Shown: piece by piece, positions 9,233 through 18,012 of the stretch
How positions within the stretch are numbered: the first letter of the stretch is position 1
Layout: the number at the start of each line of letters is the position of its first letter
Assembly: GCA_028874915.1 (NCBI GenBank)
Contig: JAPPHA010000039.1
Coordinates: forward strand, 28,493-92,492
Source of the DNA: Paracoccaceae bacterium
GTDB taxonomy: Bacteria; Pseudomonadota; Alphaproteobacteria; Rhodobacterales; Rhodobacteraceae
Direction: 5' to 3'
DNA length: 64,000 bases
Made by a program: the position numbers and the translations under genes
Notes under the pieces: model-generated
Told to the model about the DNA's origin: nothing
What the model saw: the letters and a program-made list of their open reading frames with translations, nothing else
The model's database searches: none

Positions 9233-11218
9233 TCAGGCGTCGTCGACCGTTTCGGCTGCCGGCCGCACTCTCGCCAGGTCCGGCGGCAGGGATTCCGTTT
9301 CCAGTTCCGTGACCGCAGCCGCGAGCGGAAGGACCCGGGAGTCCCTTTGGCCAAGGCGGCGGAGAGAAACGGTCCGGTTCTCGATTTCCCGGAGACCGAC
9401 GGCCAGCAGGACCGGGACCTTTCCGACCGAGTGTTCCCGAACCTTGTAGTTGATCTTCTCGTTGCGCGTATCCGCCTCGGCACGAATCCCGGCAGACCGA
9501 AGCGTTGCCACGACTTCCCCGGCATAGGCATCAGCCGCCGAGACGATCGTGGCCACGACCACTTGCCGGGGCGCCAGCCACAACGGAAACAGCCCGGCAT
9601 GGTTCTCGATCAGGATCCCGATGAAGCGCTCGAAGGAGCCGAGAATCGCGCGGTGCATCATCACCGGGTGGTGCTTGTCGCCGTCGGCACCGACGAACTC
9701 GGCGTCGAGCCGGTCCGGCAGGTTGAAGTCGGCCTGGAAAGTCCCGCACTGCCAGGCACGGCCAATGGCGTCGGTGAGGACGAAGTCGAGTTTGGGGCCA
9801 TAAAACGCGCCCTCACCGGGGTCGATCTCGTAGGCGATGCCATACGCGCGTGTCGCCGACTCAAGGGCGGTTTCGGCCTTGTCCCAGATGGAGTCGGAGC
9901 CGACCCGGACCTCGGGCCGGGTGGACAGCCGGACGCTGAACTCCGGAAATCCGAGATCGCGGTAGATGCTGGCAAGAAGTTCGATGAACCGGGCGGTCTC
10001 CGATTCGATCTGGTCCTCGGTACAGAAGATATGAGCGTCGTCCTGGACGAATCCCCGGACCCGCATCAGTCCGTGCATCGAACCCGAACTCTCGTAACGG
10101 TGACAGGACCCGAATTCGGCCAGCCGAAGCGGCAGGTCCCGGTAGGACTTGGTTCCTCGATTGTAGATCTGCACATGGCAGGGGCAGTTCATCGGCTTTA
10201 GAGCGTTGACGCGTTTCTCCCGCGCATGCTCCTCGTCGATCTCGGTGATGAACATGTTCTCGCGGTATTTTTCCCAGTGGCCGGACGCCTCCCAGAGCTT
10301 CCGGTCGACAACCTGGGGCGTGCGGACTTCCTGGTAACCCGAAGCGTCGAGCCGACGGCGCATGTAGTCTTCAAGCGCCCGGTAGACTGTCCAGCCGTTG
10401 GGGTGCCAGAACACCATTCCCGGCGCTTCCTCCTGCAAGTGGAAGAGGGCCATGGTCTTGCCGAGTTTGCGGTGGTCGCGTCGTTCCGCTTCCTCGAGCC
10501 TGTGCAGATGGGTCTTGAGGTCGTTTCGATTGCGAAAGGCAACGCCATAGATCCGCTGCAGCATCGGGTTTCGGCTGTCGCCCCGCCAATAGGCGCCGGC
10601 TACCGAGGTCAGTCGGAAGGCATCGGCGGGAATCTGGCCCGTATGGACCAGATGCGGGCCCCGGCAGAGGTCTTGCCAATGCCCGTGCCAGTACATTCGG
10701 ATGTCCTCGCCCTCGGGGATGGCCTCCACGAGCTCGACCTTGAAGGGTTCGCCCGATCGCCGGTAAAAGTCCAGGGCTCGCTGTCGATCCCACACCTCGG
10801 TTCGGACGGGGTCCCGTAGCGCGATGATCTCCCGCATACGTTTTTCGATGACGGCGAGGTCGTCGGTGGTGAACGGGACGTCTCTGTCAAAGTCGTAGTA
10901 CCAGCCGTTCTCGATTACCGGGCCGATGGTCACCTTGACCTCGGGCCAGAGTTCCTGGACGGCCCGCGCCATGACATGGGCGCAGTCATGACGGATGAGC
11001 TCAAGGGCTTCCGCCTCGTCTCTCACAGTGTGGATGGACAGGGTCGCATCGGAATCGATCGGTTGCGAGAGATCGCAGTGCAGGCCATTCACGCGGCAGG
11101 ACAGGGCGGCCTTCGCCAGCGACGGCGCGATATCGCGGGCAACGTCCGCGCCGGTAATTCCGACCGGGTAGACACGGATGCTCTCATCGGGAAGGGTAAT
11201 GCGGATGTCGTCGGCCAT
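9233..11218 (-). CDS. thrS: Threonyl-tRNA synthetase
   Basis: A 661-residue class II aminoacyl-tRNA synthetase of the usual bacterial length. In order: an N-terminal TGS domain ([14 protein letters not shown]), the editing domain with [12 protein letters not shown] and [12 protein letters not shown], the catalytic core with motif 2 ([16 protein letters not shown]) and motif 3 ([21 protein letters not shown]), and the C-terminal anticodon-binding domain. It charges tRNA-Thr in the cytoplasm; a tRNA-Thr gene lies 8.6 kb to the right at 19870. I see no regulatory hairpin or T-box upstream. The gene appears intact and monocistronic. Confidence 0.97.
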   Translation of the reverse strand: MADDIRITLPDESIRVYPVGITGADVARDIAPSLAKAALSCRVNGLHCDLSQPIDSDATLSIHTVRDEAEALELIRHDCAHVMARAVQELWPEVKVTIGPVIENGWYYDFDRDVPFTTDDLAVIEKRMREIIALRDPVRTEVWDRQRALDFYRRSGEPFKVELVEAIPEGEDIRMYWHGHWQDLCRGPHLVHTGQIPADAFRLTSVAGAYWRGDSRNPMLQRIYGVAFRNRNDLKTHLHRLEEAERRDHRKLGKTMALFHLQEEAPGMVFWHPNGWTVYRALEDYMRRRLDASGYQEVRTPQVVDRKLWEASGHWEKYRENMFITEIDEEHAREKRVNALKPMNCPCHVQIYNRGTKSYRDLPLRLAEFGSCHRYESSGSMHGLMRVRGFVQDDAHIFCTEDQIESETARFIELLASIYRDLGFPEFSVRLSTRPEVRVGSDSIWDKAETALESATRAYGIAYEIDPGEGAFYGPKLDFVLTDAIGRAWQCGTFQADFNLPDRLDAEFVGADGDKHHPVMMHRAILGSFERFIGILIENHAGLFPLWLAPRQVVVATIVSAADAYAGEVVATLRSAGIRAEADTRNEKINYKVREHSVGKVPVLLAVGLREIENRTVSLRRLGQRDSRVLPLAAAVTELETESLPPDLARVRPAAETVDDA

Positions 11219-11780
11219 CGTTCTGCCTCATCGTCGTTTTGGCGCCCACGGAACGCCCGGTTGCGGAGGTCGGTGATGTGATCCCGTGCTGGGCCGTTGT
11301 CAACGGCGAACCGGTCTCGATCCGGGGAAATTGGTGCCACTGTGACGCTAGGGTCTTCGGGGCCTGCCTTTGGATCCCGCGCGATTCTTCTCTTCGGCAG
11401 CCTCGCGGACCTGAAGCCAGGACGGCTGTCCATGTGAATCGCGTATTTCACGTGCTTGGTTGGCGCGACGGAATCCAGGGTGAGGGAGTGACGGTTCGTG
11501 GCGGAGATCAATGTCCCAAACGTGCGGCCGCCTGAACGACTTGCAGTAAGCGTGTGATGATGAGCTGCCTCGTGGCTGGCGGTCGAGAACACGGACATCC
11601 TGCAACCGGGCGGAGTGTTTCCGGTTTCGGACCCAGACCGATCGCGAATTGTGCACAGTCGTGCTGTCCACCAGCCTGTCGAACAAATGCCGAGCCTCGG
11701 CGAGGACCGGCTTTGAGGCGAAGCCAGAGGACTTCGAGATGCGGGCCTCTTGGATTCCCGACATTCAGGACCGATATTGC
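11219..11780. other. Non-coding stretch between thrS and the ATPase island
   Basis: About 560 bases with only overlapping open frames of implausible composition on both strands. No transposase, RNA gene or repeat is recognisable. The boundary of the lower-GC island begins near its right end. Confidence 0.45.
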
Positions 11781-11850
11781 ACGTGAAAAATGACGTACGT
11801 TGTTATTGACGTACGTTGAATTAAACGTATATTGACGATTCAGGAGGAAC
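11781..11850 (+). promoter_or_regulatory. Repeated ACGTACGT sites and promoter of the ATPase pair
   Basis: Two identical 12-base repeats, tgacgtacgttg, occur at 11791-11802 and 11807-11818, each built on the palindrome acgtacgt and spaced 16 bases start to start. Related half-sites (acgt at 11781, aacgtata at 11824) extend the block, and the region is AT-rich compared with its surroundings. It ends at the aggagg Shine-Dalgarno of the first ATPase gene. The pattern looks like an operator for a dimeric repressor sitting across the promoter. The cognate protein is unknown; a winged-helix segment of one of the ATPases is a candidate. Confidence 0.6.
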
Positions 11851-11855
11851 TGGCC

Positions 11856-13025
11856 ATGCAAATCAACCCCGGCGGTCGGCTGGACATCAAGGATGTGATT
11901 GGCCGAGATGACGAGATCGATAGATACTGGCAGGTCCTGGAACGCCAAGGGCTCATCATTTCCGCAGAGCGACGTATCGGCAAAACCCATTTTGTCCTGA
12001 AAATGCGTGATGAGTGTCGAACGGGTTACCTGCCGTATTATCAGGATCTTGAGGCCGTCCACTCGATTGCAGACCTCATCCGCTCAATTTACGGAACCGT
12101 TCAACAGTCTTCGACCACGTCGTCCAAAGTCAAGGCGTTTATTGCCAAGTGGTCCGGCTGGTTCCCGAACCGGGTTGCAGGCATCGACCTGCCAAAGACT
12201 GACGACACCTGGAAGGATCTCATTTCAAACGTGTTCGCTGACCTCATCCAAATTGCCGGCGATCAGCGCATCGTGATGCTCTGGGATGAATTTCCACTCA
12301 TGCTGCACAACCTCCAACGCAGTATGGGGCCTGACTCGGCCATGCAACTTCTCGATCACCTGCGTGCCATACGCCTTGCCCATGCGGATAAAATGCGATT
12401 CCTGTTCACGGGTTCAATCGGTCTTCACCTCGTGCTTCGATCTTTGCACACGGCAGGACATGCCAATCAACCCGTCAATGACATGATGTCGCTAACAGTC
12501 CCACCTATGGCGCACCGAAAAACTTGCGAACTTGCCAAAGCACTGCTTGAGGGAACTCGCGCCAACCCGGCACAAATCCCTGATCTGGCTGAGCTGATTG
12601 CCAATGAGGTCGGCGGTTTTCCCTACTATGTCCACCATGTTGTCGACCAGCTTGACCAGATGCCACATCCCCCTTCTCTTCAAGATGTATCGGTTGCCGT
12701 GGACACACTCGTTTACGCCCCTCACGATCCAGCGAATCTCGGCCACTATGCGGCCCGCATGTCAACCTACTACTCAGACAACGAGCGATCGCGCGCCCTG
12801 ACCGTCCTCGATACTATTGCCGGTCTGGCATCGCCAATACCTGTCCCGGAACTTCTCAATCTGTGCAGGTACAGGGAACCATCGTTGTCGATCGAACAAT
12901 TTCGCGATGTCCTGACGATTCTGGCGGAGGACCACTACATTGAACCGCGCAAGTACAACGGCCTCAAGACCTACGACTTCCGTTGGCAACTCGGCAAGAG
13001 ATGGTGGAAGGAGACACGGCTATGA
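11856..13025 (+). CDS. P-loop ATPase of the archaeal-ATPase/STAND type, first gene of a two-gene system
   Basis: A 389-residue protein; the ATG at 11856 is chosen because a perfect aggagg lies nine bases upstream. Residues 37-45 (AERRIGKTH) form a Walker A of the RRxGKT type. A Walker B with acidic residues follows near 138-149 (RIVMLWDEFPLML), then a sensor-1-like FLFTGSIGLHL near 183-193 and GGFPYYVHHV, typical of archaeal-type ATPases. The C-terminal 90 residues look like a winged helix (TVLDTIAGLASPIPVPELLNL ... FDVLTILAEDHYIE-like). No membrane segment, nuclease or protease motif is seen. Its TGA overlaps the ATG of the next gene by four bases, so the two are translationally coupled. GC is visibly lower than in flanking genes, suggesting transfer. 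It may be a regulatory or conflict-related ATPase; function unknown. Confidence 0.82.
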   Translation: MQINPGGRLDIKDVIGRDDEIDRYWQVLERQGLIISAERRIGKTHFVLKMRDECRTGYLPYYQDLEAVHSIADLIRSIYGTVQQSSTTSSKVKAFIAKWSGWFPNRVAGIDLPKTDDTWKDLISNVFADLIQIAGDQRIVMLWDEFPLMLHNLQRSMGPDSAMQLLDHLRAIRLAHADKMRFLFTGSIGLHLVLRSLHTAGHANQPVNDMMSLTVPPMAHRKTCELAKALLEGTRANPAQIPDLAELIANEVGGFPYYVHHVVDQLDQMPHPPSLQDVSVAVDTLVYAPHDPANLGHYAARMSTYYSDNERSRALTVLDTIAGLASPIPVPELLNLCRYREPSLSIEQFRDVLTILAEDHYIEPRKYNGLKTYDFRWQLGKRWWKETRL

Positions 13026-15937
13026 GACAGGGATTCCTGCGTCGTTCTCGTTTCAGCCCGGGAAACATGAGTCATGAATCGCTGGAGGCTCTGTTTGTCG
13101 GACGTCATGACGTTTTGGACGATGTGTTGTCTCGCATCACCCGATCGATTCAAAACCCTGAAAAACATTTCATTCTTCTTGTCGGACCAAGGGGTTCGGG
13201 AAAGACACATTTTCTTGCACTTGCCCACAATCGCCTGATGGATTGGTTGGGCGAGGCTGATGTCCGGGACAAGGTCGAAATTGCGGTGCTCAAAGAGGAG
13301 GAGTGGGGTGTCGCATCATATCTCGACTTTGTCGTTCGGATCCTGAGAGCCCTTGCACGCACGATCCCGGGCCTCAGTAAGGACATCGCCGAAATCTACG
13401 ACAGGTTCTCCAGGGAACCCGCTGCCGCCGAGGCTCTGGCCCTGGAACGGCTTCGGCAGCACACCCACGACAAGACACTCGTACTTCTTTGCGAGAACTT
13501 GGCAGACCTTTTCCATGGCCTGGATGAGAAAGGCCAAAAACAGTGGCGGGCGACCATTCAGGAAGATGGCAATTGGACCATCCTGGCATCGACTCCAACA
13601 CTGTTCGCCGGCCTCACACATCAGGACAGCCCTTTCTATGGATTCTTCACCATTCGTCCGTTGAAAGCAATCGACCTCGATACCGGGATTGAATTGCTAG
13701 TCAAGAAGGCTGTGCATGAGGGGAATTTGGATCTTGCAGACTTTCTTCGTACGCCACTTGGCCGCGCCCGTGCACGGGCCATCCATCATCTTGCCGCGGG
13801 CAATCATCGGGCATACGTAATTCTGTTCGACTTCCTCGACAGGGAGTCTCTTGATGACCTGGTCGAACCGTTCATGCACATGGTCGATGATCTGACACCA
13901 TACTACCAAGACAGGATGCGGCAACTACCACCCGCACAACGCAAGATAGTCGAATTCCTTTGCTTCCAAAGCAAACCCATGTCGGTCAAGGACATTTCGT
14001 CGCCTTGCCTGATGTCGCACCAGACTGCCACCAAACAAATCGGAGCGCTTGAAACCGCAGGATTCGTCAATCGAATTCGCTTCGGGCGCAACACCTACTG
14101 CGAACTCTCTGAACCGTTGATGAGAATATGCATTGAAGTCAAAGACAACACAACTCAGCACTTCCGTCTTTTGGTCGAATTCCTTCGCCATTGGTTCACG
14201 ACCCGCGAACTCGAGCGGAGACGGTTTGCGTTTCAGCGCGATGATCACACAATCGAATTCGACAGCATCCATGTTGCAGAAGCGGTCCGATGTTCTCATG
14301 CGGACACTCAGGAACCATTCATCGACGCACTTAACGCTGAAGCGGACAGGTGTTGGGATGCTGATGACTACAAGGGGCTGGCGAAAATACAAGAAGTCTT
14401 GGCGCGCGATAGCGGTAGCGTTGAGGATTATTTTGTGTGGGTGATGGCTCTTGTTAGAGCGGGCAACGCTCAATCTGCTATCGAGATCGGAAAGGAAGCC
14501 ATCGGAAAGTACCCAGATCACCAAGGACTCAATTTCTGGCTCGCCCACGCGTTTCTGGCCGAAAATCGCTTTGTGGAAGCACTCTCTACAGTAGATCATT
14601 CGATCGCCTGCGCTGGTGAAGTGCCCGGCGGCCAGTGTCTTCGAGTCGACATCCTGATTCAGCTCGGGCGATTTGAGGATGCGATCCACGCGGCCGAAGC
14701 CGTGCTCGCTGTAGATCCTGACCACTGGCACAGCTTCGGGCAATTGATCACTGCGCTGGTTTCTTTGGGACGACTTCGAGATGCTGAGACGTGTGCTCGA
14801 GATCTGGTTCGGTTTGCACATGCCGAGCCGGCCGCATTCTATGCGGCATCGAGGTTCTACCTGTCACAAGATCAGTTGGATCACGCTCTTTTGCTCGCCG
14901 ACACTGTGTTGAACAATGATCCCGATCATCACGAGGCACGCCGGCTGCGCGGCTACATTCTATTCAAAACGGCGAACTATCGCCGTGCCAGTGAGGAACT
15001 GCAAATATTCGCATCTCATCACCCGGACTCCGTGTCCACTCACTGCTGGCTGGCCGACTCGTTATTTCATTCCGGTGACTGGGAAGATGCCACTCGTATC
15101 GCGGAACACCTCATTGAAATCGACCCGGCGCATTCTCACGCGTACCATGTGCTAGGTCAGGCACTGATCAAGCTCGACCGGCCTGGCAATGCCATTGCCG
15201 CCTTCGACAATCTCTTGGCGACCGACGATTACGAATCGTTGTTGGGGGCGGCCTCGGGGATGCGGAGCATTGGAGACTATGATGCAGCCCGAAAGTACAT
15301 TGAACGGGCCGTTGAGCTGCAGCCCGACGATCGAGAAATCTGGATTGAACGGACTCTTCTCCACATCGACGAGAGGGCGTTTGATGCGGCTGTCAAGAGT
15401 TCCGCGAAGGTTGCATCACTGGAGGGCGCTTCGCTCCTTGGACGCCTTCTCGCCACTCAGGTGGCCGCTGCAACTGTGCCCCTGCACGTCGCGCTCGAAA
15501 AACTTGAACGTTGCGTTGAACCCGAGGAATTCAATCATGACAATATGCACATCAAATCCACGGCTGGAATTCTGTCCATCTCCGTGCTTAATTTTGGCCC
15601 CCAGTTCCTGCCCCAAGGCTTGGAGACGCTTAAGGTACTTCTGAAGGACATACTCGACGAGGGAGTTCTTGGCGCGATCCTGACCGACTTCCTCAACGAA
15701 AGTGTCGGTGACGGCTTTTCGGGGTCTCTTGCGGAATGGGAGGTGGCCCTGGATCGTCTGGCTCATTCTTTGGTCGACGCCCCTGATTGTCGAATCCCCG
15801 TCGATATGCTGCGGGCAGCGGTGAGGTTTTCCAAGACAAGTGATCAAAGGCATCTGTTGGGCTTGCCGCTAGAACAACGACAACTGTTGGAGGACGCTCT
15901 TACCCAGGCAACTCCCCAACAATCCCGTCGAAACTAG
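13022..15937 (+). CDS. AAA/STAND-like ATPase with winged helix and long TPR array, second gene of the system
   Basis: A 971-residue protein starting at the ATGA overlap with the preceding gene, preceded by aaggag. Residues 25-270 are a P-loop ATPase: Walker A GPRGSGKT at 55-62, a Walker B-like TLVLLCENLADLF near 150-162, and an ASTPTLF sensor-1 segment. Residues about 298-365 form a winged helix (LPPAQRKIVEFLC ... SHQTATKQIGALETAGFVNRI). From about residue 430 to 800 there are roughly ten TPR-type helical hairpins (for example LGRFEDAIHAAEAVLAVDPDHW and LDRPGNAIAAFDNLL). The Walker B position reads CEN instead of DE, so catalysis may be altered. The ATPase-wHTH-repeat layout is that of STAND sensors, where repeats recognise a partner. 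No effector domain is visible. Role in defence, signalling or regulation is inference. Confidence 0.82.
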   Translation: MRQGFLRRSRFSPGNMSHESLEALFVGRHDVLDDVLSRITRSIQNPEKHFILLVGPRGSGKTHFLALAHNRLMDWLGEADVRDKVEIAVLKEEEWGVASYLDFVVRILRALARTIPGLSKDIAEIYDRFSREPAAAEALALERLRQHTHDKTLVLLCENLADLFHGLDEKGQKQWRATIQEDGNWTILASTPTLFAGLTHQDSPFYGFFTIRPLKAIDLDTGIELLVKKAVHEGNLDLADFLRTPLGRARARAIHHLAAGNHRAYVILFDFLDRESLDDLVEPFMHMVDDLTPYYQDRMRQLPPAQRKIVEFLCFQSKPMSVKDISSPCLMSHQTATKQIGALETAGFVNRIRFGRNTYCELSEPLMRICIEVKDNTTQHFRLLVEFLRHWFTTRELERRRFAFQRDDHTIEFDSIHVAEAVRCSHADTQEPFIDALNAEADRCWDADDYKGLAKIQEVLARDSGSVEDYFVWVMALVRAGNAQSAIEIGKEAIGKYPDHQGLNFWLAHAFLAENRFVEALSTVDHSIACAGEVPGGQCLRVDILIQLGRFEDAIHAAEAVLAVDPDHWHSFGQLITALVSLGRLRDAETCARDLVRFAHAEPAAFYAASRFYLSQDQLDHALLLADTVLNNDPDHHEARRLRGYILFKTANYRRASEELQIFASHHPDSVSTHCWLADSLFHSGDWEDATRIAEHLIEIDPAHSHAYHVLGQALIKLDRPGNAIAAFDNLLATDDYESLLGAASGMRSIGDYDAARKYIERAVELQPDDREIWIERTLLHIDERAFDAAVKSSAKVASLEGASLLGRLLATQVAAATVPLHVALEKLERCVEPEEFNHDNMHIKSTAGILSISVLNFGPQFLPQGLETLKVLLKDILDEGVLGAILTDFLNESVGDGFSGSLAEWEVALDRLAHSLVDAPDCRIPVDMLRAAVRFSKTSDQRHLLGLPLEQRQLLEDALTQATPQQSRRN

Positions 15938-16811
15938 AAATCCCGTTGCTGTTTGAATTCGGAAATGTTTGGGGGTTTGTTCACCTAGTCCACGGGATGG
16001 GAGATATTTCCAAGATGGCACGAACTCTGGCATCTCTGCCAAATTGACTGCGGGTTCTCGAACGTTATGGACATTGGCGCGATAGTACGGTCTGCTCCGT
16101 AGCAGGCGGTCCGGCAGGTGTCGCAGTGCACGGACAGGCCAGCGCGGGAAGTCGGCTCGTGACGGCAGCAATGAGGGTCTCCCTTGTGATCGCAATGGTC
16201 CCATTTCGGTAAATCTCGACGCAGGAGACGCTGTGTCGCCGGATGGTCAGTCTCCGCTGAATCTCGCCCGTATGTCTGACATCCGTGTTGGCCAAATTGT
16301 TGACTTCCCCTGCATTGACATGGCTCGGAAAGGACCCGTTCAGGGTGCTAATGGAGGCGGGCGTGTGGCCGCTGGCGTTGCCGTCGGCTGTTGGTAATGG
16401 GCGTCTGGGTCGTTTCGTGGGGATTGACGGTTCGACACTGGCTGCTCTGGACGAGGCGATGAGACGGGTGCACCTCGGTCCGCTCGCTTCGACCAGATGC
16501 GTTCGACATTTCCAAAACCGCGGCTGACGGACTTGCCGGAAATCGATTGGGGGTTTTGATCGCCGGTTGGGCGGGCCTTCCGATCATCGTGCCAAGGTCC
16601 ACGGACCGATGCCATGTTCCCGAATCAGCATGCCCGTGTATCAGGAGTTCCCGGGGTTCAGTTTCACTGCATCCCGGGGAACATAAGGCGTTGCCTTCTT
16701 CAGCGCTTGATGCCCGAAAGGGCAGCCCGTATTCCAGTGATGCGGATCGGCGGGGGCAATTTTGCGGCGGCGGTCCACGGATTGCCATGGATGGGAAAGG
16801 CCAAGGCCGGA
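15938..16811. other. Non-coding stretch downstream of the ATPase pair
   Basis: About 870 bases with no gene I can support. A short forward frame at 16285-16527 faintly recalls the C-terminus of a MazF/PemK-type toxin but lacks the rest. No terminal inverted repeats, tRNA or integrase gene marks the right edge of the island. Confidence 0.4.
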
Positions 16812-17573
16812 ATGGAAACGGAATTCCTCGAAACCCGCCAGGGCCGGCGAATTGCCTTTCATCGAACCCCTGGGCGTTCACCGGGGGTCGTCTTTCTTGG
16901 CGGATTTTCGTCCGACATGGAAGGCACCAAGGCGCTCTTCCTGGAGGACTGGGCACGCACGGCGGGTCAGTCCTTCCTGCGGTTCGACTATTCCGGTCAC
17001 GGCCAATCATCGGGCGAATTCGTCGACGGTTGCATCGGCGATTGGGCCGACGACGCGATCGAGGTGATTCAGTCGAGTACCGAAGGGCCGCAGGTCATGG
17101 TCGGCTCGTCGATGGGGGGCTGGATCGCGCTCCTCGTGGCACGGGCGTTGCCGAAACGGGTTGCCGGCATCGTGGGCATTGCCGCGGCCCCGGATTTCAC
17201 CGAGGATCTCACCTGGGCCGAACTCTCGCCGTCGGAACGGGAGACCCTGCGGACGGAAGGGCATATCGAACTGCCGTCAGACTATTCGGACGAACCCTAT
17301 GTCTTCACCTGGAAGTTGATCGAAGACGGTCGCGAACACCTGGTTCTCCGGGATCCCCTGGTCCTGGACATGCCCGTGAGACTCCTGCACGGGACCGCCG
17401 ATCAGGACGTCAGGATGTCAGTTCCGCTCGCGCTCCTCGATCATGCTCGATCGCCGGACATGCGCCTCACGCTTGTGAAGGACTCCGATCACCGGTTCTC
17501 CGCGCCGGAGAATCTGGCGTTGATCCAGAGTACCGTCGAGTCCGTCATTGCGGTGCTGAAATCGGAGCGTTGA
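16812..17573 (+). CDS. Alpha/beta hydrolase (ABHD10-like acyl esterase/thioesterase)
   Basis: A 253-residue alpha/beta hydrolase, starting at the ATG at 16812 (METEFLETRQGRRIAFH); longer in-frame starts add unrelated sequence. The oxyanion region is VFLGGFSSDMEGTKA. The nucleophile elbow is VGSSMGGW (GxSxG), the acid is in HGTADQDV, and the histidine is in DSDHRFS. The segment FLRFDYSGHGQSSGEF is typical of the ABHD10 / palmitoyl-protein-thioesterase-like group common in alphaproteobacteria. Probably cytoplasmic, with no signal peptide. Physiological substrate unknown. Confidence 0.88.
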   Translation: METEFLETRQGRRIAFHRTPGRSPGVVFLGGFSSDMEGTKALFLEDWARTAGQSFLRFDYSGHGQSSGEFVDGCIGDWADDAIEVIQSSTEGPQVMVGSSMGGWIALLVARALPKRVAGIVGIAAAPDFTEDLTWAELSPSERETLRTEGHIELPSDYSDEPYVFTWKLIEDGREHLVLRDPLVLDMPVRLLHGTADQDVRMSVPLALLDHARSPDMRLTLVKDSDHRFSAPENLALIQSTVESVIAVLKSER

Positions 17574-17622
17574 CAGTTCCACAGTCCGGGTGACTCGCAC
17601 GCGACCGGAGGACCATCCGCAT

Positions 17623-17826
17623 TCAGAGCAACATCCCGAATATAACAAGAGCCAGTCCGATGACGGAAACCAGCAAAGAGGCCAGGTTCCACGGGATGAG
17701 GCGTCCCAGGCGTTCGGCGAGATCGGTTCCGGTCTGCCCGGACCTGCGGGCACGATAGGCGCCGACGGCGCAGCCGAGGAGGCCGGCAACGCCCAAGAGG
17801 GTCACAGCGATTCCGGCGATCAACAT
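17623..17826 (-). CDS. Small two-helix membrane protein
   Basis: A 67-residue protein from the ATG at 17826; the frame stays open 19 codons further upstream, but those residues are charged and atypical. It has two predicted membrane helices, about residues 1-23 (MLIAGIAVTLLGVAGLLGCA) and 46-66 (NLASLLVSVIGLALVIFGML), joined by a basic loop with ARLGRLIPWN-like sequence. Such helical hairpins of unknown function are common in this class of bacteria. It is convergent with the hydrolase gene and divergent from the ABC permease gene. Confidence 0.6.
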   Translation of the reverse strand: MLIAGIAVTLLGVAGLLGCAVGAYRARRSGQTGTDLAERLGRLIPWNLASLLVSVIGLALVIFGMLL

Positions 17827-18012
17827 TCGGCTGGGTCCTCCACGACAGGCGGTTCGCATAGCCTTCTCGGGACAACCGGGCAAGTCGGCTCCGGACCCGG
17901 GCCGCCAATCCGGTCCGGTTTTCGGCCGATGAAGCCGATCGGGTTGTGCCAGCGATTGGCATCACCGGTCCCCGTAGACAGGCTGCATTCCCTTCGGTAA
18001 AGCGCTCCCGAC

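Noticed and set aside
16285..16527. A short frame with LGRFVGIDGSTLAALDEAMR resembling the end of a MazF/PemK toxin
   Set aside because: Only a faint C-terminal likeness, without the N-terminal core or an antitoxin gene; not enough to call a toxin.
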